Source of the DNA: Ophiothrix spiculata
Lineage: Eukaryota; Echinodermata; Ophiuroidea; Amphilepidida; Ophiotrichidae
Direction: 5' to 3' (one strand)
Length of the DNA stretch: 24,549 bases
NCBI GenBank assembly: GCA_000969725.1
Contig: JXSR01S033374.1
The notes beneath the pieces were generated by a model that was given only the letters and a program-made list of their open reading frames with translations, was not told where the DNA came from and ran no database searches. Each line of letters opens with the position of its first letter. Positions within the stretch are counted from its first letter, which is position 1. The translations under genes were made by a program, and so were the position numbers. Positions 9,901-15,603 of this stretch are shown here, piece after piece.

Positions 9901-12900
9901 GATGGGGCATCTGGCATGACTGAAAAGTTGGGTGTCTTGTGAGGGGCTTTAGGCAGGCCGGCAATATTTTAGATGTATCAAATATGCTATGAGACTTGAC
10001 TATCTATTTTGAGTCTGGATTTTATTTATGTGAAAGATTTGGCAACCCATCCACTTGTCCTTCTCAATGGTAATCATCATTTTAGACAATGCTTCAATTT
10101 GACTGAAAAGCCATTATTTCATACTGATAATAATATCAATATCTGTAAGTGAAATTGTATTGGCAGTTTTCTCACAGGATGACAGAAGTAGAGTAACAGA
10201 GAACAAAAGCTATGCCATTTATTAAAAAGAAAATCATTTCATTTCAGCAATTTTTATGACCATATATTCTGATACATCCCTCAAATATCAAATTTGACTT
10301 AAATCATCATGGTCGTTAGAGATATGGCTCTATGAATTACATGCATACATAAGGGTTATTTAACGTGCCATTTCATCAAGATCACAGCACCGCTGTCTAT
10401 GCAGATATCACAATCAGATTTCATCCTTCGTAATGGCTGCTAAAAGGCACACTTAAAGTCTGTATTTAGATTGTGAGTATCTAGACAGCATCGGGACGAA
10501 TAAGGGACAGCTATGGGTATAATACCCTACTATTCACAAATCTAACTGTGACAAGCATATGTGGTGTGGCTCTCCCATGATATATGGGACCGACGGCTTA
10601 ATGTCCCCTCCGAAGGACAGGACTCTCGCATGGTATGTTTGCCCTTGTCCAAACAACCATTGGTAGAGTGCATTGTTGACAACAACAGATGTGAGAGCAG
10701 CCACAATCTCTGTTATTACACTCTACACTGGCACATCGCTGGCAATTCCTTGTTATCCGCACTGAAGTCAGTGTCAATTGGTCGGGTTCCAATCAGTTAT
10801 AAACTAGACCAACTCTATACTGTAAAATAATGTCCAAAGCCTGGCTTATTTCTGATTGTTTTGTCACTTCACTATGTTTAGTCAGTATTGAGATTCAAGC
10901 TGTTCCCTTATTGAAACCACTCCCTGAGTACCACTCAGCTTATTTAAAAGGAAGGTTCCAAACGATGTATACCACCCCATTTAAAGATGCTTGATTACCA
11001 CGGAGCTCAATTTTAAGAATTGTCAGGACCATGTTTTGAGACATTTTAACCCAAATATTGTGCTTAGCTTTGGATTTGTGGTAACCCTTATTAGCAAATG
11101 AGCATTACGTTTATGTGTCAATGATGTTGTTTGTTTGTATAGCTTGGAGTGATGACATTGAAGGAGCCAACTTACTACAGAGCTTAATTTTTAAGAATGG
11201 TCAGGTCCTTGTTTGAGACATTTTAACCCAAATATTGTGCTTAGCTCTGGATTTGTGGTAACCCTTATTAGCAAACATGCATTATGTTTATGTGTGAATG
11301 ATGTTGTTTGTTTGTCTAGCTTGGAGTGATGACATTGAAGGAGCCCACATATTACGCCAGAGAACACAGTGATACCACACAGTCTGTTATTGAAACCGAA
11401 GTGAGGAAATTGCTGCAGGTAAGGAATCACAATCATCATGCAAATAAGTAGGAAATTTATGCAAAAGCTGCCATATTCATCTTTTTTTTACTAACTGCAG
11501 TGTATAATCTGTGATCAGTGGCATTTTAAATGGTTCTTTTGGTGACATTGTCACCTGGAAGGACCAGTTTCAAGAACCACTGGGTCACCTGTAGAACCAT
11601 AACAAGAGCCACTGACATATGGATGACGCCGGTTGAGGATTTTTTTTTTTGCATTCAAGTGACAACCATCTATGTAATAGACACAATTCTGTTTGATGGT
11701 GCGGGCGCAGGTTTATTGTTGAGGTAATCTCCAGCTTATTCTTTCAGCAGATATTAGAACCTCTGTTAACTCAATGATGACTGTTCTTAATTGGCATTAA
11801 CTTGATCAGTGGTGGAATAATTAGGCCAAAAAAATGGTGTATTGGAGTAACAAGAAATTATCATATAGGTTAGGGCGGATGGCTTTTTTTTTGCAGACAC
11901 ACTGTAGCTGAGCATTGGGGCAGCCATTTTGGAGTTGTTGAGGCAATAATATGGATCTTGACCAACTCCCCTGGAATCGCTATATTCAACTCCACAGGTT
12001 TATTTCATCACAGCGATGGAACTTGGTCAAGATCCATCTCATTGCTTTGTCGAGTCGTCGTGTTTACGTTTAATTTTTCGAAAGGAGCACTGCATGGCGC
12101 TTCAAGGGAGACCTGACGGCGATTTTTAGTGGGTTTTTTTTTTCTTATTCTTTCTTTCCCCTTTTTTTTGTGAAATGTTTTTGGTAGGGGTTTGTTTTAG
12201 GGTCAGACAGGTTACTCCAATACAACCATTTTTGTTGGCCTTAGATTCTTGTTATGCATTTCAAATGTCTTACTGGTAAAGCGCCAGAGTATCTTTGTTC
12301 CAAATTTGATTTTTAGAATAACATTACCTTGTCACTGAGGAGCTATTCTGAATAAAGAAAGCTTAATAAAAATAAATAAAGAAACCTCATTTTCATCACT
12401 TTGTGAGGGTGCTGTAGATTCTATTCGGTTTTAATTTCTTGCCTAAGTATTAGCATGTGATATAGAAGATGATTTTCATCAGCAATAAATCCTCAAGCAG
12501 TATGGTCTCAACCCAAAGGCTGATTTCACTAACGTTAAAATCCATTGTAAATATTTAACCCTTTAACCAATGAACACCTTTTGATTTTTTGTAACGTTAC
12601 AGAGGGTTGAAATTTTTCATGTAAAATTCCTATATCTAACAAAGCATTGTACGCTTACTAAAAGGGTTCTTACATGTCGGTAAAATCCCATTCCAATTCA
12701 TAGCTATGAAGCTAAAAGGTGTTTACAATGGTATTTAGATTTTTATGAAATCAGCCCAGGTTTCATATTTTTCCAAGTAGCTTTTAATACTGTATGATAA
12801 CAACATGCTTTCTGTGGAGGATGTTCCATCACAACAAAGGGATCTCTCCTGGTGCCTTCAAAAGAGAGGTGACCACTCTTATCTTTTGCATACAGGTCAT

Positions 12901-13304
12901 TCCCTGAACATTATTGCTATACTAACCTGCAGGCCACCTCTTCATTAACCTTAACTTTACCGTCGTACTAACCTAGATGCTACTTTCATGACCTTTAACC
13001 TTTACTTTTTGCTATACTAACCTGCAGGCCACCTTCATGAACTTCAACCTTTACCTTATTGCTGTACTAACCTAGAGGCAAACGTCATGACCTTTAACCT
13101 TGAGTTTATTGGTGTGTAACCTGTTCCTCCATATTCTCTTGTCTTTCCACTCAGGAATCCTACAACAGAGCTTCTAATCTATTGCAATCTCACAGTAAGG
13201 AGCACAGGAGGTTAGCAGAAAGCTTACTCAAATATGAAACCTTAACAGCACAAGAAATTGAACTGGTTATCAATGGAAAGACACTGGAATCAAGAAAGCA
13301 ATAG
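861..13304 (+). CDS. YME1L1: YME1L-type i-AAA mitochondrial protease, 3' nine exons (spliced CDS span)
   Basis: An ATP-dependent zinc metalloprotease of the FtsH/AAA (M41) family; YME1L homologues sit in the mitochondrial inner membrane with the catalytic part in the intermembrane space and degrade misfolded and short-lived proteins. Nine exons joined here give 462 residues in one frame. Visible in order: the conserved VTFDDIRG entry to the AAA domain (917-940), Walker A GSPGTGKT (3478-3501), the FVG pore loop in exon 3464-3616, Walker B with IDE (4881-4889), sensor GATNFP, arginine-finger segment TRPGRFD (6512-6529), zinc motif HEGGH (7545-7559), third zinc ligand Asp in GSDFD (9317-9319), and the C-terminal helical region ending at TAG 13302-13304. 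All key catalytic residues are present and every intron is GT-AG with compatible phase, so the gene looks functional. Segments such as [22 protein letters not shown] and MGGRVAEE match YME1L rather than the m-AAA (AFG3L2/paraplegin) proteases. The N-terminal presequence lies upstream of the window. Confidence 0.95.
1773..2525. mobile_element. Possible hAT-like element remnant
   Basis: The words GGGGTTCTCAAT and GGGCCAAAT/GGGCCAGAT near 1776-1840, and a GCGGGCCGGAT word at 2508-2518 in the opposite sense, resemble the GGCC-rich subterminal regions of many hAT elements. The interior contains a tandem duplication of about 33 bp (2085-2150, CACACAGAGCACAGAAATG twice). No clean terminal repeats or 8-bp target duplication were found, and the whole stretch is intronic. 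Confidence 0.3.
2621..2711 (+). CDS. YME1L1: YME1L exon: AAA domain, EAKAEL to GGKLPKG
   Basis: Acceptor TGTCACAG ends at 2620; donor GTAAGT starts at 2712. Starts on a codon boundary and ends after the first base of a Gly codon. Encodes the AAA N-terminal helix ([13 protein letters not shown]) and the GGKLPKG turn that precedes the Walker A strand in YME1L proteins. Confidence 0.93.
2945..2995. mobile_element. hAT-like terminal fragment
   Basis: The run CTCTCAACTTGCAGCCCACG followed by GGCCAGATCCAGCCCGC looks like the terminal/subterminal sequence of hAT-superfamily elements, in which TCTCAA is followed by paired GGCC/GCCCGC words. The opposite end was not found, so only a fragment is called. 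Confidence 0.35.
3377..3423 (+). repeat. Dispersed repeat, copy 1
   Basis: About 46 bp containing GGTCCCTACTGGACACTGCA recurs almost unchanged at 7886-7931 in another intron of the same gene, in the same orientation. Family unknown. Confidence 0.7.
3464..3616 (+). CDS. YME1L1: YME1L exon: Walker A and pore loop
   Basis: Acceptor CCACAG ends at 3463; donor GTAAGT starts at 3617. Encodes [13 protein letters not shown], the ATP-binding P-loop at 3478-3501, then the segment [14 protein letters not shown] with the aromatic-hydrophobic pore loop that pulls substrate through the hexamer. The P-loop reads GSPGTGKT where nearly all FtsH/YME1L proteins known to me have GPPGTGKT; the Gly, Lys and Thr that bind nucleotide are intact. 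Ends after the first base of an Arg codon. Confidence 0.95.
3656..3919 (+). mobile_element. tRNA-derived SINE
   Basis: The head contains a box A-like word (TTGGCGCAGCG, 3666-3676) and a perfect RNA polymerase III box B (GGTTCGATTCC, 3709-3719). A non-tRNA body follows, and an (AAATA)n/(TAAA)n tail ends near 3919. The element lies in the same orientation as the gene, about 40 bp after the donor of exon 3464-3616. Confidence 0.8.
3930..4140. other. Possible decayed inverted-repeat element
   Basis: TTTTGTAGCTTTG near 3964 and the reverse complement of CATGAAGCTACAAAA near 4119-4133 suggest weak, imperfect terminal inverted repeats. The rest of the intron up to 4500 shows nothing I recognise. 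Confidence 0.25.
4502..4786. mobile_element. MITE with 40-bp terminal inverted repeats (family A)
   Basis: Left end 4502-4541 and right end 4747-4786 are inverted copies: GTCATGTGAGTGCAAGAAA, a few mismatches, then TATCTGCAAT and GCTGCC. Inside is a second, nearly perfect hairpin (arms 4594-4620 and 4644-4670, one mismatch in 27). The right end lies 59 bp before exon 4846-5041. Related pieces occur at 9113-9154 and about 11531-11665. No clear target duplication was seen. Confidence 0.75.
4846..5041 (+). CDS. YME1L1: YME1L exon: Walker B, second region of homology
   Basis: Acceptor TTTTCAG ends at 4845; donor GTAAGT at 5042. Encodes the Walker B segment [12 protein letters not shown] (Asp 4884-4886, catalytic Glu 4887-4889), the YME1L-typical [10 protein letters not shown] and the sensor-1 loop GATNFP. 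Ends with two bases (AG) of a Ser codon. The 3' half of this exon has two decayed partial copies in the following intron. Confidence 0.96.
5053..5460 (+). pseudogene. Partial copy of exon 4846-5041, split by an insertion (shadow 1)
   Basis: 5053-5103 matches the exon from AATCAACTC through GTCAT, and 5408-5454 resumes with the exon's end (GGTGCCACAAATTTCC to GATAG) followed by an intact GTAAGTAAAGAT donor context at 5455. The reading frame is still visible: [17 protein letters not shown], then [12 protein letters not shown]. Of seven codon differences from the real exon, four are silent. Between the two halves lies a roughly 304-bp insertion with G-rich and C-rich ends. No acceptor precedes it, so it is unlikely to be spliced as an exon, but its donor could compete with the real one. 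Confidence 0.9.
5104..5407. mobile_element. Insertion with poly-G / poly-C ends inside exon shadow 1
   Basis: The segment begins CCCAGGGGA followed by about 11 G, and ends with a run of about 19 C then GGG. The exon sequence is interrupted at GTCAT, which appears on both sides (5099-5103 and 5411-5415), as expected for a 5-bp target duplication. The inner sequence (TTGAAAGTGG..., GGGTCTAGTGAACTG) is not recognised, and homology of the ends beyond the homopolymer runs is weak. Confidence 0.5.
5489..5671. mobile_element. PIF/Harbinger-like MITE with TAA target duplication
   Basis: A 183-bp foldback: GGCTGCGATCACATAGAA at the left end and its exact reverse complement at the right end, continuing as imperfect arms (TATACG, CGATATTCGCTATAC). 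Flanked on both sides by TAA (5486-5488 and 5672-5674). A 3-bp TWA duplication with ends starting GG is typical of PIF/Harbinger non-autonomous elements. It lies between the two shadows of exon 4846-5041. Confidence 0.75.
5684..5940 (+). pseudogene. Second partial copy of exon 4846-5041, also split (shadow 2)
   Basis: 5684-5733 repeats ATCAACTCTTGGTAGATATG through GTGTCAT; 5917-5940 resumes with ATAGTTCTAGGTGGAACTAA. It shares derived bases with shadow 1 (TTGGTAGAT, GATAGT, CAAAAG, TTCTAGG) against the real exon, so the two shadows have a common ancestor. It is interrupted at the same base of the exon as shadow 1, by a different element. Its 3' end runs into another MITE, so the donor is lost. 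Confidence 0.85.
5734..5916. mobile_element. Near-perfect foldback MITE inside exon shadow 2
   Basis: 183 bp made of two long inverted arms with few mismatches, starting CCCTGGAAAAAATCGA and ending in its complement; the centre is near 5825. It interrupts the exon copy after GTCAT, with AT on both sides (5732-5733, 5917-5918). The coding frames seen within it are shadows of the palindrome. Confidence 0.8.
5939..6191. mobile_element. MITE family B, copy 1 (TGTGATGACTCACCCC ends)
   Basis: Left end TGTGATGACTCACCCC then AAAAGGGGGACTTTGC; right end is the inverted equivalent (GCAAAGTCCCC to GGGGTGAGTCATCACA). A clearly related copy in the opposite orientation lies at 18712-18955 and shares interior blocks such as AATAAGAATTTCCA and TTCTGTTGTAAAAT. 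Flanks here read ATA/TAT, so a TA target duplication is possible but not certain. Confidence 0.8.
6192..6504. other. Intron remainder and acceptor of exon 6505
   Basis: AT-rich sequence without recognisable elements, ending in a strong pyrimidine tract (T run 6487-6500) and GCAG at 6501-6504. Confidence 0.6.
6505..6662 (+). CDS. YME1L1: YME1L exon: arginine fingers and AAA lid
   Basis: Acceptor TTTTGCAG ends at 6504; donor GTAAGC at 6663. Completes the split Ser codon, then encodes ALTRPGRFD, whose two Arg codons (6515-6517, 6524-6526) are the arginine-finger positions that contact ATP in the neighbouring subunit. The start of the helical lid domain ([15 protein letters not shown]) follows. 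Ends after one base of a Gly codon. Confidence 0.95.
6663..7040. other. Intron, nothing recognised
   Basis: AT-rich spacer before the SINE relic at 7041. No exon, inverted repeat or RNA gene seen. Confidence 0.5.
7041..7250 (+). mobile_element. 5'-truncated tRNA-derived SINE relic
   Basis: A good box B (AGTTCGAACCC, 7069-7079) lies in a GC-rich stretch followed by a SINE-like body with CCCTTGGACAAGGAACT and AGCGCCCCTTGAATTTGCC. Box A is not convincing, so the head is probably truncated. The 3' limit is approximate. It is distinct from the SINE at 3656. Confidence 0.6.
7378..7640 (+). CDS. YME1L1: YME1L exon: end of AAA lid and HEGGH zinc motif
   Basis: Acceptor ATTTCAG ends at 7377; donor GTAAGT at 7641. 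Encodes [13 protein letters not shown] (lid helix), the hallmark [11 protein letters not shown] linker and the M41 zinc site HEGGH (7545-7559; His, catalytic Glu, His), followed by [18 protein letters not shown]. Ends on a codon boundary after LGH. The largest exon in the window. Confidence 0.97.
7650..7815. mobile_element. Foldback element 9 bp after a splice donor
   Basis: Two arms (about 7650-7724 and 7739-7815) are inverted copies with a loop of about 14 bases. They include CAAATATTAAC at the outer end and GATGGTAAAAATATACCA and AAAGATTTATTGTTCCATTTCAC inside. In the pre-mRNA this would form a long hairpin immediately after the donor of exon 7378-7640. Confidence 0.8.
7886..7931 (+). repeat. 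Dispersed repeat, copy 2
   Basis: Second copy of the 46-bp sequence at 3377-3423, same orientation, with only a few differences. The sequence after it (7931-8000) is rich in ACTATCA/GATAGT words. Confidence 0.7.
8000..9112. other. Intron stretch without recognised features
   Basis: I find no exon, convincing inverted repeat or Pol III box in this part of the long intron. Short hairpins only (for example around 8690-8718). Open frames here look like chance. Confidence 0.5.
9113..9154. mobile_element. Solo end of MITE family A
   Basis: GGGCAGCCATTGCAAATACG followed by ACTTTCTTGCACTCACATGA matches the right end of the MITE at 4502-4786 (4747-4786). The opposite end is not nearby. It ends 25 bp before exon 9179-9379. 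Confidence 0.7.
9179..9379 (+). CDS. YME1L1: YME1L exon: protease domain, third zinc ligand
   Basis: Acceptor TTCCCAG ends at 9178; donor GTGGGT at 9380. 67 codons, phase 0 at both ends. Encodes [20 protein letters not shown], the MGGRVAEE helix and [12 protein letters not shown], in which the Asp at 9317-9319 corresponds to the third zinc ligand of FtsH proteases. The last 17 codons plus donor are duplicated downstream. The donor GTGGGT is weaker than the others in this gene. Confidence 0.96.
9458..9538 (+). pseudogene. Partial copy of the end of exon 9179-9379 with donor (shadow 1)
   Basis: 9458-9508 reads [17 protein letters not shown] in the exon's frame and is followed by GTGGGTGTCTTGTGAGG, close to the real donor and first intron bases. 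Seven codons differ from the real exon: five changes are silent and two replace residues (Arg to Gly, Gly to Ser). Homology extends about 30 bp into the intron, so exon end and donor were duplicated as one block. No acceptor is visible just upstream. Confidence 0.9.
9562..9876. mobile_element. Inverted-repeat element between two exon shadows
   Basis: Perfect 19-bp terminal inverted repeats TAGATTTACAGGGGAGATA at 9562-9580 and 9858-9876. The interior is unrecognised. GTTTAGC before the left end and GTTTTAGC after the right end may be a blurred target duplication. Confidence 0.7.
9914..9952 (+). pseudogene. Second shadow of the end of exon 9179-9379
   Basis: GCATGACTGAAAAG followed by TTGGGTGTCTTGTGAGGGGC repeats shadow 1 (9495-9533) almost exactly, but the donor GT has become TT. 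It is closer to shadow 1 than to the real exon, so it was copied from it or shares its ancestor. The two shadows flank the inverted-repeat element at 9562-9876. Confidence 0.8.
9960..11000. other. Intron stretch; possible degraded repeat near 10560-10800
   Basis: Mostly AT-rich and featureless. The stretch 10560-10800 is less AT-rich and has open frames on both strands of 64 and 89 codons. The words GGGACCGACGGCTTAATG and CCTCCGAAGGACAGG look like dispersed repeat sequence, but I cannot name a family or support a gene. Confidence 0.35.
11003..11358 (+). repeat. 177-bp tandem duplication: intron end plus start of exon 11320
   Basis: Unit 1 (11003-11179) and unit 2 (11180-about 11358) match over their whole length with scattered differences. 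Each ends with a pyrimidine tract, an acceptor (TATAG at 11142, TCTAG at 11319) and the first codons of the exon. A further, more decayed exon-like piece (TTACCACGGAGCTCAA, 10995-11010) before unit 1 suggests a third, older unit. Confidence 0.9.
11143..11179 (+). pseudogene. Partial copy of the start of exon 11320-11418 with acceptor
   Basis: Reads [14 protein letters not shown] then TAA. Compared with the real exon there are three silent changes (CCC/CCA, ACA/ACT, TAT/TAC), one 3-base deletion and no replacement before the homology ends. The acceptor TTTGTATAG is intact. Splicing to it would bring an in-frame stop within 15 codons, so its use would truncate the protein or trigger decay. Confidence 0.9.
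11320..11418 (+). CDS. YME1L1: YME1L exon: C-terminal protease helices
   Basis: Acceptor TTGTCTAG ends at 11319; donor GTAAGG at 11419. 33 codons, phase 0 at both ends. Begins LGVMT, as in human YME1L, has a variable loop ([12 protein letters not shown]) and continues [15 protein letters not shown], matching the helix that precedes the final SYERA-type helix. Confidence 0.93.
11531..11665. mobile_element. Degenerate copy of MITE family A core
   Basis: AATGGTTCTTTTGGTGACAT, then TCACCTGGAAGGACCAGTTTC, and AAGAGCCACTGACATATGG match the core of the element at 4594-4682, rearranged. TTGCATTCAAGTGACAA at 11649 resembles its right end. Confidence 0.5.
11824..12240. mobile_element. PIF/Harbinger-like MITE with TTA target duplication
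   Basis: Terminal inverted repeats of about 30 bp: GGCCAAAAAAATGG then TATTGGAGTAAC at the left, the complement at the right (12210-12240). TTA lies on both sides (11821-11823, 12241-12243). A smaller foldback (GGATCTTGACCAA and TTGGTCAAGATCC, about 11953-12032) lies inside. 417 bp, in the last intron. Confidence 0.75.
12245..12395 (+). mobile_element. 3' tail fragment of a non-LTR retrotransposon (CR1/L2-like)
   Basis: The + frame from 12254 reads [12 protein letters not shown], then a stop, then SLRSYS. This resembles the extreme C-terminus of CR1/L2/Jockey-type reverse transcriptases (a KCLNGLAPEYL-like motif followed by LRS). An A-rich AATAAA-type tail (12351-12385) follows. Only a short, broken relic remains. 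Confidence 0.5.
12518..12758. mobile_element. Possible decayed inverted-repeat element
   Basis: GGCTGATTTCA near 12518 and TGAAATCAGCC near 12748 are inverted copies; CCATTGTAAA and TTTACAATGG lie further in as a second inverted pair. Spacing and order fit a decayed MITE. No target duplication identified. Confidence 0.5.
12912..13125 (+). repeat. Minisatellite of TACTAACC-containing units before the last exon
   Basis: Four units of 46-50 bp each begin with TACTAACCT (12920, 12966, 13015, 13065), alternating CTGCAGGCCACC and CTAGATGC/CTAGAGGC, then CATGACCTTTAACC. A fifth weak unit reads GTGTAACC near 13114. TACTAAC is the optimal branch-point consensus; the nearest copy lies about 85 bases before the acceptor at 13154. 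Confidence 0.85.
13155..13304 (+). CDS. YME1L1: YME1L last exon, C-terminus and stop
   Basis: Acceptor CACTCAG ends at 13154. 49 codons then TAG. Encodes [20 protein letters not shown], then [18 protein letters not shown], matching the terminal helices of human YME1L, where the protein likewise ends soon after an ELV/IVL-type helix and a GK segment. The length fits the family, so the C-terminus is complete. Confidence 0.95.
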   Translation, partial: ESYNRASNLLQSHSKEHRRLAESLLKYETLTAQEIELVINGKTLESRKQ

Positions 13305-13375
13305 GAGGTGGAACAGGACATCAGAGTGAGATAATGTTGTATATTTTATTCAAAAATTGTTACATTATACTTTAA

Positions 13376-13381
13376 ATTAAA
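13376..13381 (+). terminator. Candidate poly(A) signal ATTAAA for YME1L
   Basis: First ATTAAA after the stop, 72 bases downstream. The first AATAAA is much farther (14058) and lies inside a foldback element, so the true 3' end is uncertain. Confidence 0.3.
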
Positions 13382-13948
13382 CACAGGCTCATATGTATAA
13401 CAGTTCAAATGCTGCCCATGTGGATAACGTTGCATTGATGGCTTCTTTACAAAAAGCAAAGACATTAAGGAGAATTAGTGATTCTGCCATTACTTTTTTG
13501 CTCATAGGGCAGAATTATTATATCTTCTGACTTGATCAGATATTGGCCCAATAGCCATACTCTGTAAATCTTGAAGTATCAGTATCTACGGCGCGCGTGT
13601 AACTGGGATTATGTTTACTTGCGGAAGATGAAAAGCCTCATAATTCCCGCCTATTTAGTATTGATCAAAGTATAGTTGGTAGCTGCGACAGCAACCAAAA
13701 ATTTGCAATTTTGTGTTATATAGCATGTTACACACTTATATGTTATACACATTTGCATATTGCCATGATGGTTTGACATTTAATCCTACTCAAAATGACA
13801 TGTCCTTGTGACCACCACGGCAAAGAAATTGATATATTGGCTTGTCATGCTTGCATCAAAAATTTCCAAGTGCAATAAGGACGATGTTGCAAGATGGAGA
13901 GACGCTGGTCGTAAAGTAGCCATGAGAGACATTCTGAAACCAGCTCAC
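13382..13948. other. Probable 3' UTR or intergenic sequence
   Basis: No coding frame or repeat recognised up to the foldback element at about 13949. Confidence 0.4.
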
Positions 13949-14080
13949 TATACAGGCAAATAGAAAATTTATTGGACAATGTAAACGGAAATCCAGGATG
14001 CAGGGCCCCATTGTTTGTAAATACAACCCTTACCCTGGATTTTTGTTTTCATTGTCCAATAAATTTTATTTTGCCTATAA
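13949..14080. mobile_element. Foldback MITE
   Basis: Inverted arms about 13955-13997 and 14034-14075 (GGCAAA, then AAATTTATTGGACAATG, then AAATCCAGG, and complement). TATA lies at both outer ends. The loop is 36 bp. Confidence 0.7.
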
Positions 14081-14097
14081 TTTCTTTATTGGATGTA

Positions 14098-14616
14098 CAC
14101 TACCGGTCACTAGTGTTTGCACACATAACCTTTAACCATCCATATCTCGAGAACCATTTATTGTTTGCAAATTTTTTTAAGGATTTCATATTTTTTATAG
14201 TTCTAAAGAAATCACCAGGAATTGCATTCAGCGCATTTGAAAATATGGTGTAATGTATACTTTCTTCTGCACATTAAAAAAATGGAGTTTAAATATATAA
14301 CTGCGCATTTGTTTGAAAGCTCATAACCTGACAATGTTCTGTACGGTAACACGGTGATACCGAGCAACGAGAATATTAAACTACATAGGTATATTTATAT
14401 CAATAACTGCATGCGGTGTATTTGTATGTGGTCCAGAAAATTTGCCATTTTGATGGTTATGGAAGATCGAATAAAAGAGGAAACATTGATTTAATTATAT
14501 TGGATACATAAAAAAAACTATAAAAACATTAATTTGTTAAGAGTCTGGTTCGTTTGGTATAATAATTTGTTTTTTGCCCGTTCTTATGCATGCGCAAAAC
14601 CGTTTGACCGGCAGTG
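14098..14616. mobile_element. Tc1/mariner-like non-autonomous element
   Basis: Left end CACTACCGGTCACTAGTGTT and right end (reverse complement) CACTGCCGGTCAAACGGTTT are related inverted repeats, each bordered by TA (14096-14097, 14617-14618). CACTACCGGTCAAA-type termini with TA duplications are characteristic of Tc1/mariner elements. No transposase frame is visible. Confidence 0.65.
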
Positions 14617-15007
14617 TATGTCACCATTTTATCCACTCGTGGGACTGAATCTATACAGTCATTTGAAAATGTACCAAATGCATTTGGTTTTTTTTTTTTT
14701 ATATTCTTACAGATATATATGATCAAGACAGGTTTGTTACTCACTCACAAGATTATAGCTAGGATTTTAATTTCCAAATATTCGTTTTGATTCACCCTTA
14801 ACTAATTTAGTGGTGTTGAAAAAGAAACAAAGTTATTGAACTATTTACATATTACTAGCCTGCGTAATTACTAGTTTTATGCAAATCACTGCGCAGTCAT
14901 TATCAGGTAATAATGACTTCTGATAAAGACCTGCGTGTACGCAATACTAGCATTGATAGATCAAATGGACAAGGTACAAAGCATGTCATGGACGATCTTT
15001 TTCTTAA

Positions 15008-15603
15008 GGGTTTTTCTCAGAGATGCAGTTGCTTATAACTGCGGGACAACAATTTTTTCGTAAATAGTAAAAAATCAAAAAAATGTTTGCATCCGTTTTG
15101 CATGCCCAAATTTCAATGCACACTGAACGCATGCTTTGCTAACGCGTTTGGTTAATCACGCGCCACATAGCTGTGTAAATTATATATACGCGGGAAATTA
15201 TGCAGACGCAGATGTGCCATCAAAGTAATCAAATTTTATTAAAAAATGCCTGTTTTGGTCGTTTTCTTGAAAACTAACATGGTGACCATAATTTTTTATT
15301 TCAGAATTTTGAAGTGCGCAAAAAGTGCTTTAAGTTTAACCTATGAAAAATTGAAAAAATAAATGGAGTATTTACTATTGTTCAAGCACTTAATGATCAA
15401 CATTTTGGAGTTTTCTCTATTCTTTGTATGGTAAATCGGGTGATTTTTTTTGAAAATATGTACTTTTTGAAATGCCTGAATCTCAAAAACGAGCATGGCG
15501 ACCTATATTTTTTATTTTAGATTCGTTATCAGCACAAATAAATCAACCAAATACTAATTTTTTAAGAAAATCAATGGAGGATTTGCATCTCTGAGAAAAC
15601 CCC
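15008..15603. mobile_element. Inverted-repeat element, 20-bp ends
   Basis: GGGTTTTTCTCAGAGATGCA at 15008-15027 and its inverted copy (one base shorter in the T run) ending at 15603. About 596 bp, AT-rich, with no coding frame of note. Family unknown. Confidence 0.6.

Noticed and set aside
10561-10830. Coding exon or gene in the long YME1L intron
   Set aside because: Overlapping open frames occur on both strands with no domain, no convincing splice sites and repeat-like wording; probably a degraded dispersed repeat.
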